A stretch of 64,000 nt of DNA from JAJXUB01 sp047974805. Its GTDB lineage: Bacteria; Actinomycetota; Actinomycetes; Actinomycetales; Dermatophilaceae. Location: NCBI GenBank assembly GCA_047974805.1, contig JBKECS010000066.1:1-64000 (forward strand), read 5' to 3'. Every line of letters starts with the position of its first letter. Within the stretch, counting starts at the first letter, position 1. The notes under the pieces were generated by a model. It was not told the DNA's origin, made no database searches, and worked only from the letters and a program-made list of their open reading frames with translations. The translations under genes were made by a program, and so were the position numbers. Below, piece after piece: positions 35,277 to 43,637 of this stretch.

Positions 35277-35564
35277 ATGGCGACATACGAGTTCTCCTGC
35301 GACCGCGACGGAATCACTGCCCAGCGGCTCCCCCTGGGTCAGGCGCCCACGGTGGTCCCCTGCCCCACCTGCGGCGGCCCCGCCAAACGGCGATTTAGCG
35401 CCCCTCAGCTGCGTCTCGGCGACTCCCGGGCGCGTCGGCTCATCGCCTCGACGGAAGCCAGCGCCGCGAAGCCAACCGTGGTCTCCGCACCGGCGGGTCG
35501 ACGCACAAGGCCGGGCATCGCCAGGACCTTCGATCCGCGCCAGTTGCGGCTTCCCCGGCCGTAA
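35277..35564 (+). CDS. fmdB: FmdB family zinc-ribbon protein
   Basis: A 95-residue FmdB-type protein found beside formamidase genes and thought to be regulatory. It opens MATYEFSCDRDG and has VPCPTCGGPAKRRFS (Cys pair at about 33 and 36). The N-terminal knuckle has one cysteine (CDRDG), not the CxxC of many FmdB proteins, so zinc binding may be altered. The C-terminal half is basic and disordered. The ATG at 35277 has an ideal GGAGGT site; the longer frame from 35190 runs through the promoter. First gene of fmdB-amiS-fmdA. Confidence 0.82.
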   Translation: MATYEFSCDRDGITAQRLPLGQAPTVVPCPTCGGPAKRRFSAPQLRLGDSRARRLIASTEASAAKPTVVSAPAGRRTRPGIARTFDPRQLRLPRP

Positions 35565-35602
35565 GCAAAGGCGGGACGCACGTCTCGTCAGGAAGGAGCG
35601 TC

Positions 35603-36229
35603 ATGAGTTCCGTCGGTTTGTTATATGTCGGCGCCGTCCTCTTCATCAACGGCTGTGGACTGCTGGGCCTCGTCCGCGGCACCGGCACTGTGCCCATGAA
35701 CGTGTTCGTGGGTTTGCTCCAGGCGATCACCCCCACATGGCTGATCATGTCCTCCGGCGGTGACCCCGATGTTATCTTCGGCGCCTCCGGATTGTTCCTC
35801 TTCTCGTTCACCTACCTCTATGTCGCGTGGAACGCGATCTGGGGAACGGACCCCACCGGCGTCGGCTACTTCTCGTTGTTCGTCGCTATCGCCGCTGTCG
35901 CCTACGCCCTGGTGAACATCATCAAGTACCAGGACTACGCGTTCGGCGTGATCTGGCTCCTGTGGGCGGTGTTGTGGGCGCTCTTCTTCCTCCTCCTCGG
36001 CCTGGGCCGGGAACACCTCACCCGAGTGACCGGAGCGGTGGCCCTTGTCGAGGGTTGGACAACGGCGGCGATCCCCGCCTTCTTGCTGCTCATCGGTTGG
36101 TGGTCGGGCAAATCATCTGGCGTTCTTGCCGGGGCGGTCGCCGTCGTGACGGTCCTCGGAGTCGCTGTTGTCATGGCCGCGGCGCCCAAAGGCGCCGATC
36201 CGGACCGGGAAGGAGCCGCCACGGGATAA
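35603..36229 (+). CDS. amiS: AmiS/UreI family amide (urea) channel
   Basis: A 208-residue membrane protein with six to seven hydrophobic helices and the AmiS/UreI signature: LLYVGAVLFINGCGLLG at the start, ITPTWLIMSSGGD, FSFTYLYVAWNAIWG and GYFSLFVAIAAVAYA. Such channels pass urea or short-chain amides; the adjacent formamidase makes formamide the likely substrate. A strong AGGAAGG site precedes the ATG. Confidence 0.88.
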   Translation: MSSVGLLYVGAVLFINGCGLLGLVRGTGTVPMNVFVGLLQAITPTWLIMSSGGDPDVIFGASGLFLFSFTYLYVAWNAIWGTDPTGVGYFSLFVAIAAVAYALVNIIKYQDYAFGVIWLLWAVLWALFFLLLGLGREHLTRVTGAVALVEGWTTAAIPAFLLLIGWWSGKSSGVLAGAVAVVTVLGVAVVMAAAPKGADPDREGAATG

Positions 36230-36288
36230 GCGGAACGCCATGTTGGACCTGATCCGCCACGAAGGAACGCAACAAAGGAGCGAATGCC

Positions 36289-37545
36289 ATGCCCAAGACC
36301 ATCTTCCCCCTCGATTCGACGAAGAAGTTCGTCGACAACTCCATCGTCGGACACAACCGTTGGCACCCGGAGATCCCCGCAGCCGTCACCGTCAAGCCCG
36401 GCGACGCGTTTCGGGTGGACTGTCGTGAATGGTTCGACGGCGCCATCCACAACGACGACTCCGCCGACGATATCCGCGACGCGCCACTGAACTCGGTACA
36501 CGTCCTCTCCGGGCCCATCGCCGTCGAGGGCGCCAAGCCTGGCGACCTGCTGGTCGTCGACATCTTGGACGTCGGGCCGATCCCCCAAGAGGACTCCGGT
36601 CCGCTCGCCGGCCAGGGCTGGGGCTACACAGGGATTTTCGCCAAGAAGAACGGCGGGGGCTTCTTGACGGATCAGTTCCCCGACGCCTACAAGGTCATCT
36701 GGGACTTCCAGGGTGGCATGGCCACCTCGCGGCACGTCCCAGGCGTGTCCTTCGCGGGTATCGTGCACCCCGGCCTGATGGGCACTGCCCCCTCTGCCTC
36801 GCTGCTGGCGACCTGGAACGCCCGAGAGGGTGCCCTCATCGCCACCGACCCCCATCGCGTGCCCCCGCTGGCGCTGCCACCGCAGCCGGACTCCGTGGTT
36901 CTCGGCGCACTCCCGGCCGCGGACATCGAGCGCGTCGCCAACGAAGCCGCCCGGACCGCACCCCCTCGGGAGAACGGCGGCAATCAGGACATCAAGAACT
37001 TCACCAAGGGTTCGCGGGTGTTCTATCCGGTCTTCGTCGATGGCGCCAACCTCTCCATGGGTGATCTGCACTTCTCCCAGGGTGACGGTGAAATCACCTT
37101 CTGCGGGGCAATCGAGATGGGTGGGTTCATCGACCTACGCGTCGATGTCATCCCCGGCGGGATGGACACCTATGGAGTCTCCGAGAACGCCATCTTCATG
37201 CCGGGTCGTCATGGGCCGGTGTACAGCGAATGGCTCGCCTTCTCGGGCACCTCGGTCACCCTCGACGGCGAACAGCGCTACCTGGACTCCCACCTGTCCT
37301 ATCAGCGCGCCTGCCTGCACGCCATCGACTACCTGACCACCTTCGGTTGGACCCCGGAGCAGGCATACATGATCCTCGGCGCTGCGCCGATCGAGGGCCG
37401 GCTGTCTGGGGTCGTGGACATCCCCAACTCCTGTTCGACCGTGTACCTCCCCACGGAGATCTTCGACATTGATGTCCGGCCGTCCAAGGCCGGCCCGGCG
37501 AAGATCGATCCCGGCCAGGGCGTCCCCCGTTCACCCTTGCCGTAA
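36289..37545 (+). CDS. fmdA: formamidase (acetamidase/formamidase family)
   Basis: Hydrolyses formamide to formate and ammonia. The 418-residue protein shows the FmdA family blocks: GHNRWHPEIPAAVTVKPGD (about 21-39), DCREWFDGAIHNDDSADD, GPIAVEGAKPGDLLVVDILD, SFAGIVHPGLMGTAPS, GGNQDIKNFTKGSRVFYPVF, GDLHFSQGDGEITFCGAIE and SYQRACLHAIDYL. It is cytosolic. The ATG follows ACAAAGGAGCGA. A strong terminator separates it from the formate dehydrogenase operon, which would consume its product. Confidence 0.94.
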   Translation: MPKTIFPLDSTKKFVDNSIVGHNRWHPEIPAAVTVKPGDAFRVDCREWFDGAIHNDDSADDIRDAPLNSVHVLSGPIAVEGAKPGDLLVVDILDVGPIPQEDSGPLAGQGWGYTGIFAKKNGGGFLTDQFPDAYKVIWDFQGGMATSRHVPGVSFAGIVHPGLMGTAPSASLLATWNAREGALIATDPHRVPPLALPPQPDSVVLGALPAADIERVANEAARTAPPRENGGNQDIKNFTKGSRVFYPVFVDGANLSMGDLHFSQGDGEITFCGAIEMGGFIDLRVDVIPGGMDTYGVSENAIFMPGRHGPVYSEWLAFSGTSVTLDGEQRYLDSHLSYQRACLHAIDYLTTFGWTPEQAYMILGAAPIEGRLSGVVDIPNSCSTVYLPTEIFDIDVRPSKAGPAKIDPGQGVPRSPLP

Positions 37546-37556
37546 CCCACACCGAC

Positions 37557-37596
37557 CCGGTGCTCCCGGCTCGCCATAGCCAACCGGGAGCACCGG
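37557..37596 (+). terminator. terminator of the formamide operon
   Basis: CCGGTGCTCCCGG (37557-37569) pairs perfectly over 13 bp with 37584-37596 across a 14-base loop, starting 11 bp after fmdA. The formate dehydrogenase genes therefore probably have their own promoter in 37597-37742. Confidence 0.8.
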
Positions 37597-37742
37597 CGGC
37601 TGCCGACCCGGGCAAGCGGCCCATCCCACCGGTTGCGGGCATGCCTACCGTTGTCAGTTCCTGGGAGAGCGTGTCGCCGCGACGCGTTCGAGCCTCTAGC
37701 GTAGGCAAACACGTGGTACCGACGATCAGGGACGGAGAAGTC

Positions 37743-38195
37743 GTGGATCGACGCGATGGTGTACGCGCCCTAGCCCAGCGACACACCCAGGGACGCGGCC
37801 CGTTGCTGCCGATCCTGCACGAGGTGATGGATGTCTACGGCTGGATCGCGCAGGACGACATCACCGTCATCGCTGACGTGCTCAACCTTTCCCGCGCCGA
37901 GGTCGTCGGCGTGGTCAGCTTCTACGACGACTTCGCGACCAGCCCGCCCACACAACACGTGGTGCGGATTTGCCGCGGTGAGGCGTGCCAAGCGGTCGGC
38001 GCGGAACACCTCGCAACGCAGACATCCGCCGAGTATGCCGACAACCCGCAGGTCACCGTGGAGGAGGCGTTCTGCTTTGGCAACTGCGCGCTCGGCCCGA
38101 GCGCGCAGGTCGACGGACGGCTGATCGGACGAGCCGTGGCGGCAGCCGTCCGTTCGTCGATCGAGACCAGCCAGGCACGGCAGGAAGCACGATGA
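37743..38195 (+). CDS. fdsG: NAD-dependent formate dehydrogenase, gamma subunit
   Basis: NuoE-like thioredoxin-fold [2Fe-2S] subunit of the soluble FdsABG formate dehydrogenase, 150 residues. Cluster ligands are in CRGEAC and CFGNC, preceded by PLLPILHEVMDVYGWI and VVGVVSFYDDF. GTG 37743 was chosen since GGAGAA lies just upstream and it begins near the conserved region; the frame is open earlier through the terminator. Overlaps fdsB as ATGA. Confidence 0.92.
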   Translation: MDRRDGVRALAQRHTQGRGPLLPILHEVMDVYGWIAQDDITVIADVLNLSRAEVVGVVSFYDDFATSPPTQHVVRICRGEACQAVGAEHLATQTSAEYADNPQVTVEEAFCFGNCALGPSAQVDGRLIGRAVAAAVRSSIETSQARQEAR

Positions 38196-39763
38196 TCCAG
38201 CGCATCTTCGTGCCTGCCGATAGTGCCGCCGTTGCCGTCGGCGCCGACGAGGTGGCCGCCGCCTTCGCCGCGAACCCACAAGCCGCCGACGCGGAGATCG
38301 TCCGCACCGGTTCACGCGGCATGCTCTGGCTCGAACCGCTCGTCGAGGTCGAAACCACCGCGGGCCGGGTTGGGTATGCCAACGCCACGGTCACCGATGT
38401 CACCAGCATCCTCGATGGCAGCGCCGAATCCATCGGGGTCGTCACAGATCACCCCTATCTGGCCGGCCAGGACCGGGTTTCCTTCGCCCGGGTCGGGGTC
38501 ATCTCCCCCACCGACGTGGCCGCCTACCAGGCCCACGGCGGCTACGCCGGGCTCCGCCGCGCGCTCACCCTCACCCCGAGCGAGGTCATCGCCGAGGTCA
38601 CGGCGTCCGGGCTGCGCGGCCGCGGTGGCGCCGGCTTTCCTGCCGGGATCAAATGGACGACGGTCGCTGACGCCGAGGCATCCCCCAAGTTCGTCGCCTG
38701 CAACGCCGATGAGGGCGACTCCGGAACCTTTGCCGACCGGATCCTCATTGAGGGCGACCCCTTCACGCTCATCGAAGGCATGACCATCGCCGGTTATGCG
38801 ACCGGAGCCCGCGAAGGGTTCGTCTACGTTCGCTCGGAATATCCCGCTGCTGCCCAGACGCTCCAGGCCGCGATCGACCTCGCGTATGCCGAACACCTGC
38901 TGGGCCCGGACATCCTCGGCTCAGGCCTCGCCTTCGACCTGGCGGTCCGGATCGGTGCCGGGGCTTACATCTGTGGTGAGGAAACCTCCATGTTGGAGAG
39001 CCTCGAGGGCCGTCGGGGGGAGGTCCGCGCGAAGCCGCCCATCCCCGCCTTGTCCGGCCTCTGGGAACGGCCGACCCTGGTCAACAATGTGCTCACCTTT
39101 GGCGCGGTGCCGATGATCCTCGCAGACGGTTCCCAGGCCTATGGCCACCTGGGAGTTGGCCGCTCCCGCGGCACCCAGGTCTTCCAGCTCGGCGGGAATG
39201 TCGCCCGTGGCGGCATTGTCGAGGCCTCCTTCGGGATCAGCCTGGGTGAGCTCATCAATCGGTTCGGCGGCGGCACCGCCACCGGCCGTCCCGTCAAAGC
39301 CGTTCAGGTCGGTGGCCCACTCGGGGCATACCTCACCCCTGACCAGTTCGATCTGCCGATGGACTATGAGGCATTCGCTGAGGCCGGAGCCATGATCGGC
39401 CACGGCGGCATCGTGCTCTGGGACGACGCGTTTGATGCCGCCGCCCTGGCTCGCTTCGCCATGGAGTTCTGCGCCAAGGAATCCTGCGGCAAGTGCACCC
39501 CGTGCCGGGTCGGCAGCGTCCGCGGAGTCGAGATCATCGACCGGATCCGAGCCAGTGATGACGATAACGAGCGGACCGCGGGATTGACGGTGCTGAGCAC
39601 CCTGTGCGACACCATGACCAAGGGGTCCCTGTGCGCCATGGGCGGGATGACGCCGGTGCCGGTGCGCAGCCTGGTGGCGGCCTTCCCCGAGGAATTCACC
39701 CACGCCCACCGAGAGATGCGCGGGCCTGGACGAGCAGTCAGCCAAACGGAGGACCAGTCATGA
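38192..39763 (+). CDS. fdsB: NAD-dependent formate dehydrogenase, beta subunit
   Basis: NuoF-like diaphorase subunit of 523 residues that passes electrons to NAD+. FMN/NAD sites are GLRGRGGAGFPAGIKW, CNADEGDSGTFADR, and GAGAYICGEETSMLESLEG; the [4Fe-4S] ligands are ESCGKCTPCRVG and LCDTMTKGSLCAMGG near the C-terminus. The N-terminal ~100 residues form an extra thioredoxin/ferredoxin-like region typical of FdsB. Overlaps both neighbours by 4 bases. Confidence 0.95.
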   Translation: MIQRIFVPADSAAVAVGADEVAAAFAANPQAADAEIVRTGSRGMLWLEPLVEVETTAGRVGYANATVTDVTSILDGSAESIGVVTDHPYLAGQDRVSFARVGVISPTDVAAYQAHGGYAGLRRALTLTPSEVIAEVTASGLRGRGGAGFPAGIKWTTVADAEASPKFVACNADEGDSGTFADRILIEGDPFTLIEGMTIAGYATGAREGFVYVRSEYPAAAQTLQAAIDLAYAEHLLGPDILGSGLAFDLAVRIGAGAYICGEETSMLESLEGRRGEVRAKPPIPALSGLWERPTLVNNVLTFGAVPMILADGSQAYGHLGVGRSRGTQVFQLGGNVARGGIVEASFGISLGELINRFGGGTATGRPVKAVQVGGPLGAYLTPDQFDLPMDYEAFAEAGAMIGHGGIVLWDDAFDAAALARFAMEFCAKESCGKCTPCRVGSVRGVEIIDRIRASDDDNERTAGLTVLSTLCDTMTKGSLCAMGGMTPVPVRSLVAAFPEEFTHAHREMRGPGRAVSQTEDQS

Positions 39764-42579
39764 TCAGCGGCCAACCGGGCCTGGACGAGCCCGATCTCGG
39801 CACCCCGGAAGTCACCGCCATCGATTCGGCATCCGAGGTGAGCGTGACCATCGATGGTCGCGCCATCGGCGTACCTGCCGGCACCTCGGTGATGCGCGCG
39901 GCCGCTCAGGCCGGGGTCACCATCCCCAAGCTGTGCGCCACCGATTCACTCGCCGCCTACGGTTCGTGCCGCCTGTGCCTGGTCGAGGTCGAGAACGCGA
40001 AGGGCACCCCGGCCTCCTGCACGACGCCGTGTACCGACCAGATGGTCGTTCATACAGACACCGACCAACTCACCCGCCTGCGCCGGGACGTCATGGAGCT
40101 CTACCTCTCGGATCACCCAGCCGACTGCCCGGGCTGCCTCCGTGGCACCTGCGAGGTCGCGGCGTGGGCTCAGGCGACCGGGGCGACCGGAGAGGTGTAC
40201 GGCCGGGACGGAGCCGGCCACCTGTCCCAGGTCATGGACGGCTCCAACCCATATTTCGACTACAACCCCTCCGCGTGCATCGTCTGCTCCCGCTGTGTAC
40301 GGGCTTGCGACGAAGTTCAGGGCACCTTGGCTCTCAACGTCGCGGGACGCGGCTTCGACGCCAGGATCACCCCCGGGGGCAGCGACTTCCTTAACAGCGA
40401 GTGCGTCTCGTGCGGGGCCTGCGTCCAAGCGTGCCCGACCGAGGCCTTGATGGAGAAGTCCGCGGTCACCCTGGGAGCGCCGAGCCGGGTCGTGGAGACG
40501 ACGTGCGCCTACTGTGGGGTCGGCTGCACCTTCCGCGCACAGGTTCGCGGCGAGGGTGAGGCAACCCAGGTCGTTCGGATGGTGCCGGCCAAGTCGGGCG
40601 GGGCCAACGAAGGACACAGCTGTGTCAAGGGGCGGTTCGCGTACGGCTATGCCCAGCACGCGGATCGGCAGCTGCACCCCATGGTGCGCGAGCGCATCGA
40701 CGATCCATGGCGATCGGTCAGCTGGGAGGAGGCCATCGCAACGGTCGCCGAGCGGTTCGGCGCCCTGCAGGCGGCATACGGAACCGGAGCGATCGGGGCG
40801 ATCAGTTCATCCCGGTGCACCAATGAAGAGGTGTACGTCGTCCAGAAGATGGTCCGGGCGGCGTTCGGAAACAACAACGTCGACACCTGCGCGCGGGTGT
40901 GTCACTCTCCCACCGGCTACGGGTTGAAGACGACGTTCGGCACCTCCGCGGGCACCCAAGACTTTGCGTCGATCGATCAGGCCGACGTCATCCTGCTCAT
41001 CGGGGCCAACCCCACCGATGCGCATCCGGTCGTCGGCTCCCGGATGAAGCGACGGGTCCGCGCCGGGGCCAAGATCATCGTCGCCGACCCACGCCGGATC
41101 GAGCTGGTCCGCAGCCCCCATGTCGAAGCGGCCTATCACCTCCCGGTCCGTCCGGGGACCAACGTCGCCTTCATCAACGCCATGGCGCACGTCATCGTCA
41201 CCGAGGGTTTGCAGAACCAGGACTTCCTGGACGCCCGCTGCGAGGGCGTGCAGGAGTACCTGACCTTCATCGCCGATCAGCAGCACGCGCCGGAGATGCT
41301 CGAGGCGGAGACCGGCATACCGGCGGCGGGTCTGCGGGCCGCCGCCCGGCTGTATGCCGCCGGGCCGAACTCGGCCATCTATTACGGTCTCGGGGTCACC
41401 GAGCACAGCCAGGGCTCCACCATGGTCATGGGGTTGGCCAATCTCGCCATGCTCACCGGCAACTTGGGGCGTGCCGGTGTCGGGGTCAACCCGCTGCGGG
41501 GGCAAAACAATGTCCAGGGCAGCTGTGACATGGGCTCCTTCCCGCACGAGTTCCCCGGCTACCGCCATGTGGCCACCGATGATGTGCGCGAGCTGTACGA
41601 ATCGCTGTGGGGGGTGACGATCCCGCCGACCCCCGGTTTGCGTATCCCCAATATGTTCGACGAGGCGCTCGGCGGTAGCTTCCGTGGGTTGTTCGTCCAA
41701 GGCGAGGACATCGCCCAGTCCGATCCGAACACCACACACGTCCAGGCCGCGCTGCGAGCCATGGACTGTATCGTCGTCCAGGACCTTTTCCTCAACGAGA
41801 CCGCCCGGTTTGCCCACGTGTTCCTGCCCGGCTCCTCCTTCCTGGAGAAGGACGGCACCTTCACCAACGCCGAACGGCGGATCAACCGGGTGCGTCCGAT
41901 CATGCCCAGCATTGCCGGCAAGGACGAATGGCAGGTCATCTGCGACATTGCCACCGCGATGGGCTACCCGATGAGGTATGCCGACCCGGCCCAGATCATG
42001 GACGAGATCGCCGCGACCACCCCCACCTTCGCCGGGGTGAGCTTCACGCGACTGGACACCGAGGGGTCCATGCAGTGGCCGGTCACGGCAGCGATGCCAC
42101 ACGGAACCCCGACCATGCATGTCGACGGGTTCGTTCGGGGCAAGGGCCTGCTCGTCGAGACCGTCTATGTGCCGACCACCGAACGCACCACCCGGCGCTT
42201 CCCGCTCGTGCTGACCACCGGGCGGATTCTCACCCAGTACAACGTGGGCGCGCAGACCCGCCGGACCGGCAACTCCACGTGGCACCCGACCGATGTGTTG
42301 GAGATCCACCCCGCCGACGCTCAGCTGCGCGGCATTCGGACCGGGGACATCGTGGAACTGGCCAGCCGCATCGGCAAGACGACACTGCCGGCGATGGTGT
42401 CTGACCGTATGCCGCCGGGGGTGGTCTACACGACGTTCCACCACCCGGTCACCGGGGCAAACGTCGTCACCACCGACAACAGCGACTGGGCAACCAACTG
42501 CCCGGAGTACAAGGTCACCGCGGTCGACGTCACCGTTGTCACGGCCTCGTCGGGCCAATCGGTCGGAGATCCCCGGTGA
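39760..42579 (+). CDS. fdsA: NAD-dependent formate dehydrogenase, catalytic alpha subunit
   Basis: Molybdenum- or tungsten-bis-MGD enzyme that oxidises formate to CO2; 939 residues. N-terminal [2Fe-2S] domain (LCATDSLAAYGSCRLCLVEV), a His/Cys cluster region (DHPADCPGCLRGTC), two ferredoxin [4Fe-4S] motifs (CIVCSRCVRAC and CVSCGACVQACP), the catalytic-domain cluster CAYCGVGC, and the metal-ligand cysteine in CARVCHSP (Cys381, codon TGT, so not selenocysteine). The C-terminal molydopterin-binding domain includes GRILTQYNVGAQTRR. Its sulfur-insertion factor FdhD is not in this window. Confidence 0.96.
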   Translation: MISGQPGLDEPDLGTPEVTAIDSASEVSVTIDGRAIGVPAGTSVMRAAAQAGVTIPKLCATDSLAAYGSCRLCLVEVENAKGTPASCTTPCTDQMVVHTDTDQLTRLRRDVMELYLSDHPADCPGCLRGTCEVAAWAQATGATGEVYGRDGAGHLSQVMDGSNPYFDYNPSACIVCSRCVRACDEVQGTLALNVAGRGFDARITPGGSDFLNSECVSCGACVQACPTEALMEKSAVTLGAPSRVVETTCAYCGVGCTFRAQVRGEGEATQVVRMVPAKSGGANEGHSCVKGRFAYGYAQHADRQLHPMVRERIDDPWRSVSWEEAIATVAERFGALQAAYGTGAIGAISSSRCTNEEVYVVQKMVRAAFGNNNVDTCARVCHSPTGYGLKTTFGTSAGTQDFASIDQADVILLIGANPTDAHPVVGSRMKRRVRAGAKIIVADPRRIELVRSPHVEAAYHLPVRPGTNVAFINAMAHVIVTEGLQNQDFLDARCEGVQEYLTFIADQQHAPEMLEAETGIPAAGLRAAARLYAAGPNSAIYYGLGVTEHSQGSTMVMGLANLAMLTGNLGRAGVGVNPLRGQNNVQGSCDMGSFPHEFPGYRHVATDDVRELYESLWGVTIPPTPGLRIPNMFDEALGGSFRGLFVQGEDIAQSDPNTTHVQAALRAMDCIVVQDLFLNETARFAHVFLPGSSFLEKDGTFTNAERRINRVRPIMPSIAGKDEWQVICDIATAMGYPMRYADPAQIMDEIAATTPTFAGVSFTRLDTEGSMQWPVTAAMPHGTPTMHVDGFVRGKGLLVETVYVPTTERTTRRFPLVLTTGRILTQYNVGAQTRRTGNSTWHPTDVLEIHPADAQLRGIRTGDIVELASRIGKTTLPAMVSDRMPPGVVYTTFHHPVTGANVVTTDNSDWATNCPEYKVTAVDVTVVTASSGQSVGDPR

Positions 42580-42782
42580 AGCCCGCCGTGGTGCGGCTCG
42601 GCAATGACATCGCCCGGCAGTTCGCCACCCGCTGCGCCGAGGAGGCGGCACAGCAGATCGCCGAGCACATCCGCAGCTTTTGGGAGCCAGGGATGATCGC
42701 GCAGCTTCGGGCCGTGGCGGCCTCGCCCCAGGCGGAGGAGCTCGACCCGTTGGTGCGGCAGGCGATCGCTCATCTGACGTGA
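42576..42782 (+). CDS. fdsD: formate dehydrogenase delta subunit
   Basis: A 68-residue FdsD-like protein (LGNDIARQFATRCAEEAAQQ, then HIRSFWEPGMIAQL). FdsD is a small subunit or assembly factor found in FdsABG-type operons. GTG 42576 overlaps the fdsA stop; its stop shares one base with the next ATG. Confidence 0.88.
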   Translation: MKPAVVRLGNDIARQFATRCAEEAAQQIAEHIRSFWEPGMIAQLRAVAASPQAEELDPLVRQAIAHLT

Positions 42783-43618
42783 TGGCGCGGCAGGCACCGT
42801 GGCGCGTGCCGCCGCTGCACGCGGTAGTGTCGAGTGTGCCCGAGGTCGCCCCCCACGTTGTCGCATTGCTGCTGCTCGCAGCGTTCTCGGCGGGGTGGGT
42901 GGATGCTGTGGTAGGCGGCGGTGGGCTCATCCAGCTTCCGGCCCTGCTCATCGCCTTCCCCCAGGCCGCCCCGGTGCATCTGCTAGCCACGAACAAGCTC
43001 TCGTCGGTCATGGGCACCACCACGAGCGCGACTACCTTCGTGCGCCGAGTCCGATTGGATTGGCGGACAGCACTTCCCCTGGCCCTGGCCGCCTTCGCCG
43101 GCTCCTTGATCGGCGCCGTCATCGCCTCGCATATTCCCCGTTCCGCTTTTAACCCGGTCATCCTGCTCGCCCTCGTCCTCGTCGCCACCACCGTCTTGGC
43201 CCGGCCCCGAATGGGCGCCGAGACGTTGCTGCGGCATACGGGGGCACGGCACTACGGCCTGGCAACGCTCGCAGGGTTCGGCATCGGGATCTATGACGGT
43301 GCGCTCGGCCCAGGGACCGGCAGTTTCTTCGTGTTCGCGTTGGTCGGCCTGCTGGGTTACGGCTTCCTTGAGGCCAGTGCTAAGGCGAAGCTGGCCAACG
43401 TGGCCACCAACGTCGGGTCGTTGCTCATCTTCATCCCCCAGGGGGTGGCCTGGTGGCGGCTTGGTGCGGCCATGGGGTTGGCCAACGTCCTCGGCGGATA
43501 TTTGGGTGCTCGGACGGCGGTCGCCAAAGGGTCGGGGTTCATTCGGGCGATCTTCCTCGTCGTCGTGACCGCGTTCATCCTGAGGATTGGGTACGACACG
43601 TTCGCCCAGCTCGACTAG
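42782..43618 (+). CDS. TauE/SafE (TSUP) family membrane permease
   Basis: A 278-residue membrane protein with the duplicated TSUP pattern: AAFSAGWVDAVVGGGGLIQLP (about 29-49, first repeat) and GIGIYDGALGPGTGSFFVFA (second repeat), around eight helices. Family members move sulfite, sulfonates or other small organic acids. Its tight coupling to fdsD suggests a job tied to formate metabolism, such as anion movement, but the substrate cannot be read. ATG 42782 is preferred; a downstream GTG is possible. Confidence 0.82.
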   Translation: MARQAPWRVPPLHAVVSSVPEVAPHVVALLLLAAFSAGWVDAVVGGGGLIQLPALLIAFPQAAPVHLLATNKLSSVMGTTTSATTFVRRVRLDWRTALPLALAAFAGSLIGAVIASHIPRSAFNPVILLALVLVATTVLARPRMGAETLLRHTGARHYGLATLAGFGIGIYDGALGPGTGSFFVFALVGLLGYGFLEASAKAKLANVATNVGSLLIFIPQGVAWWRLGAAMGLANVLGGYLGARTAVAKGSGFIRAIFLVVVTAFILRIGYDTFAQLD

Positions 43619-43637
43619 GTTGGCTGCTGTGACGTGC

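Noticed and set aside
40900..40902. Possible selenocysteine formate dehydrogenase
   Set aside because: The metal-ligand codon is TGT (Cys), with no in-frame TGA and no SECIS-like need.
40807..43191. ~790-codon frame antisense to fdsA/fdsD
   Set aside because: Shadow of a high-GC coding strand; the plus-strand formate dehydrogenase motifs are unambiguous.
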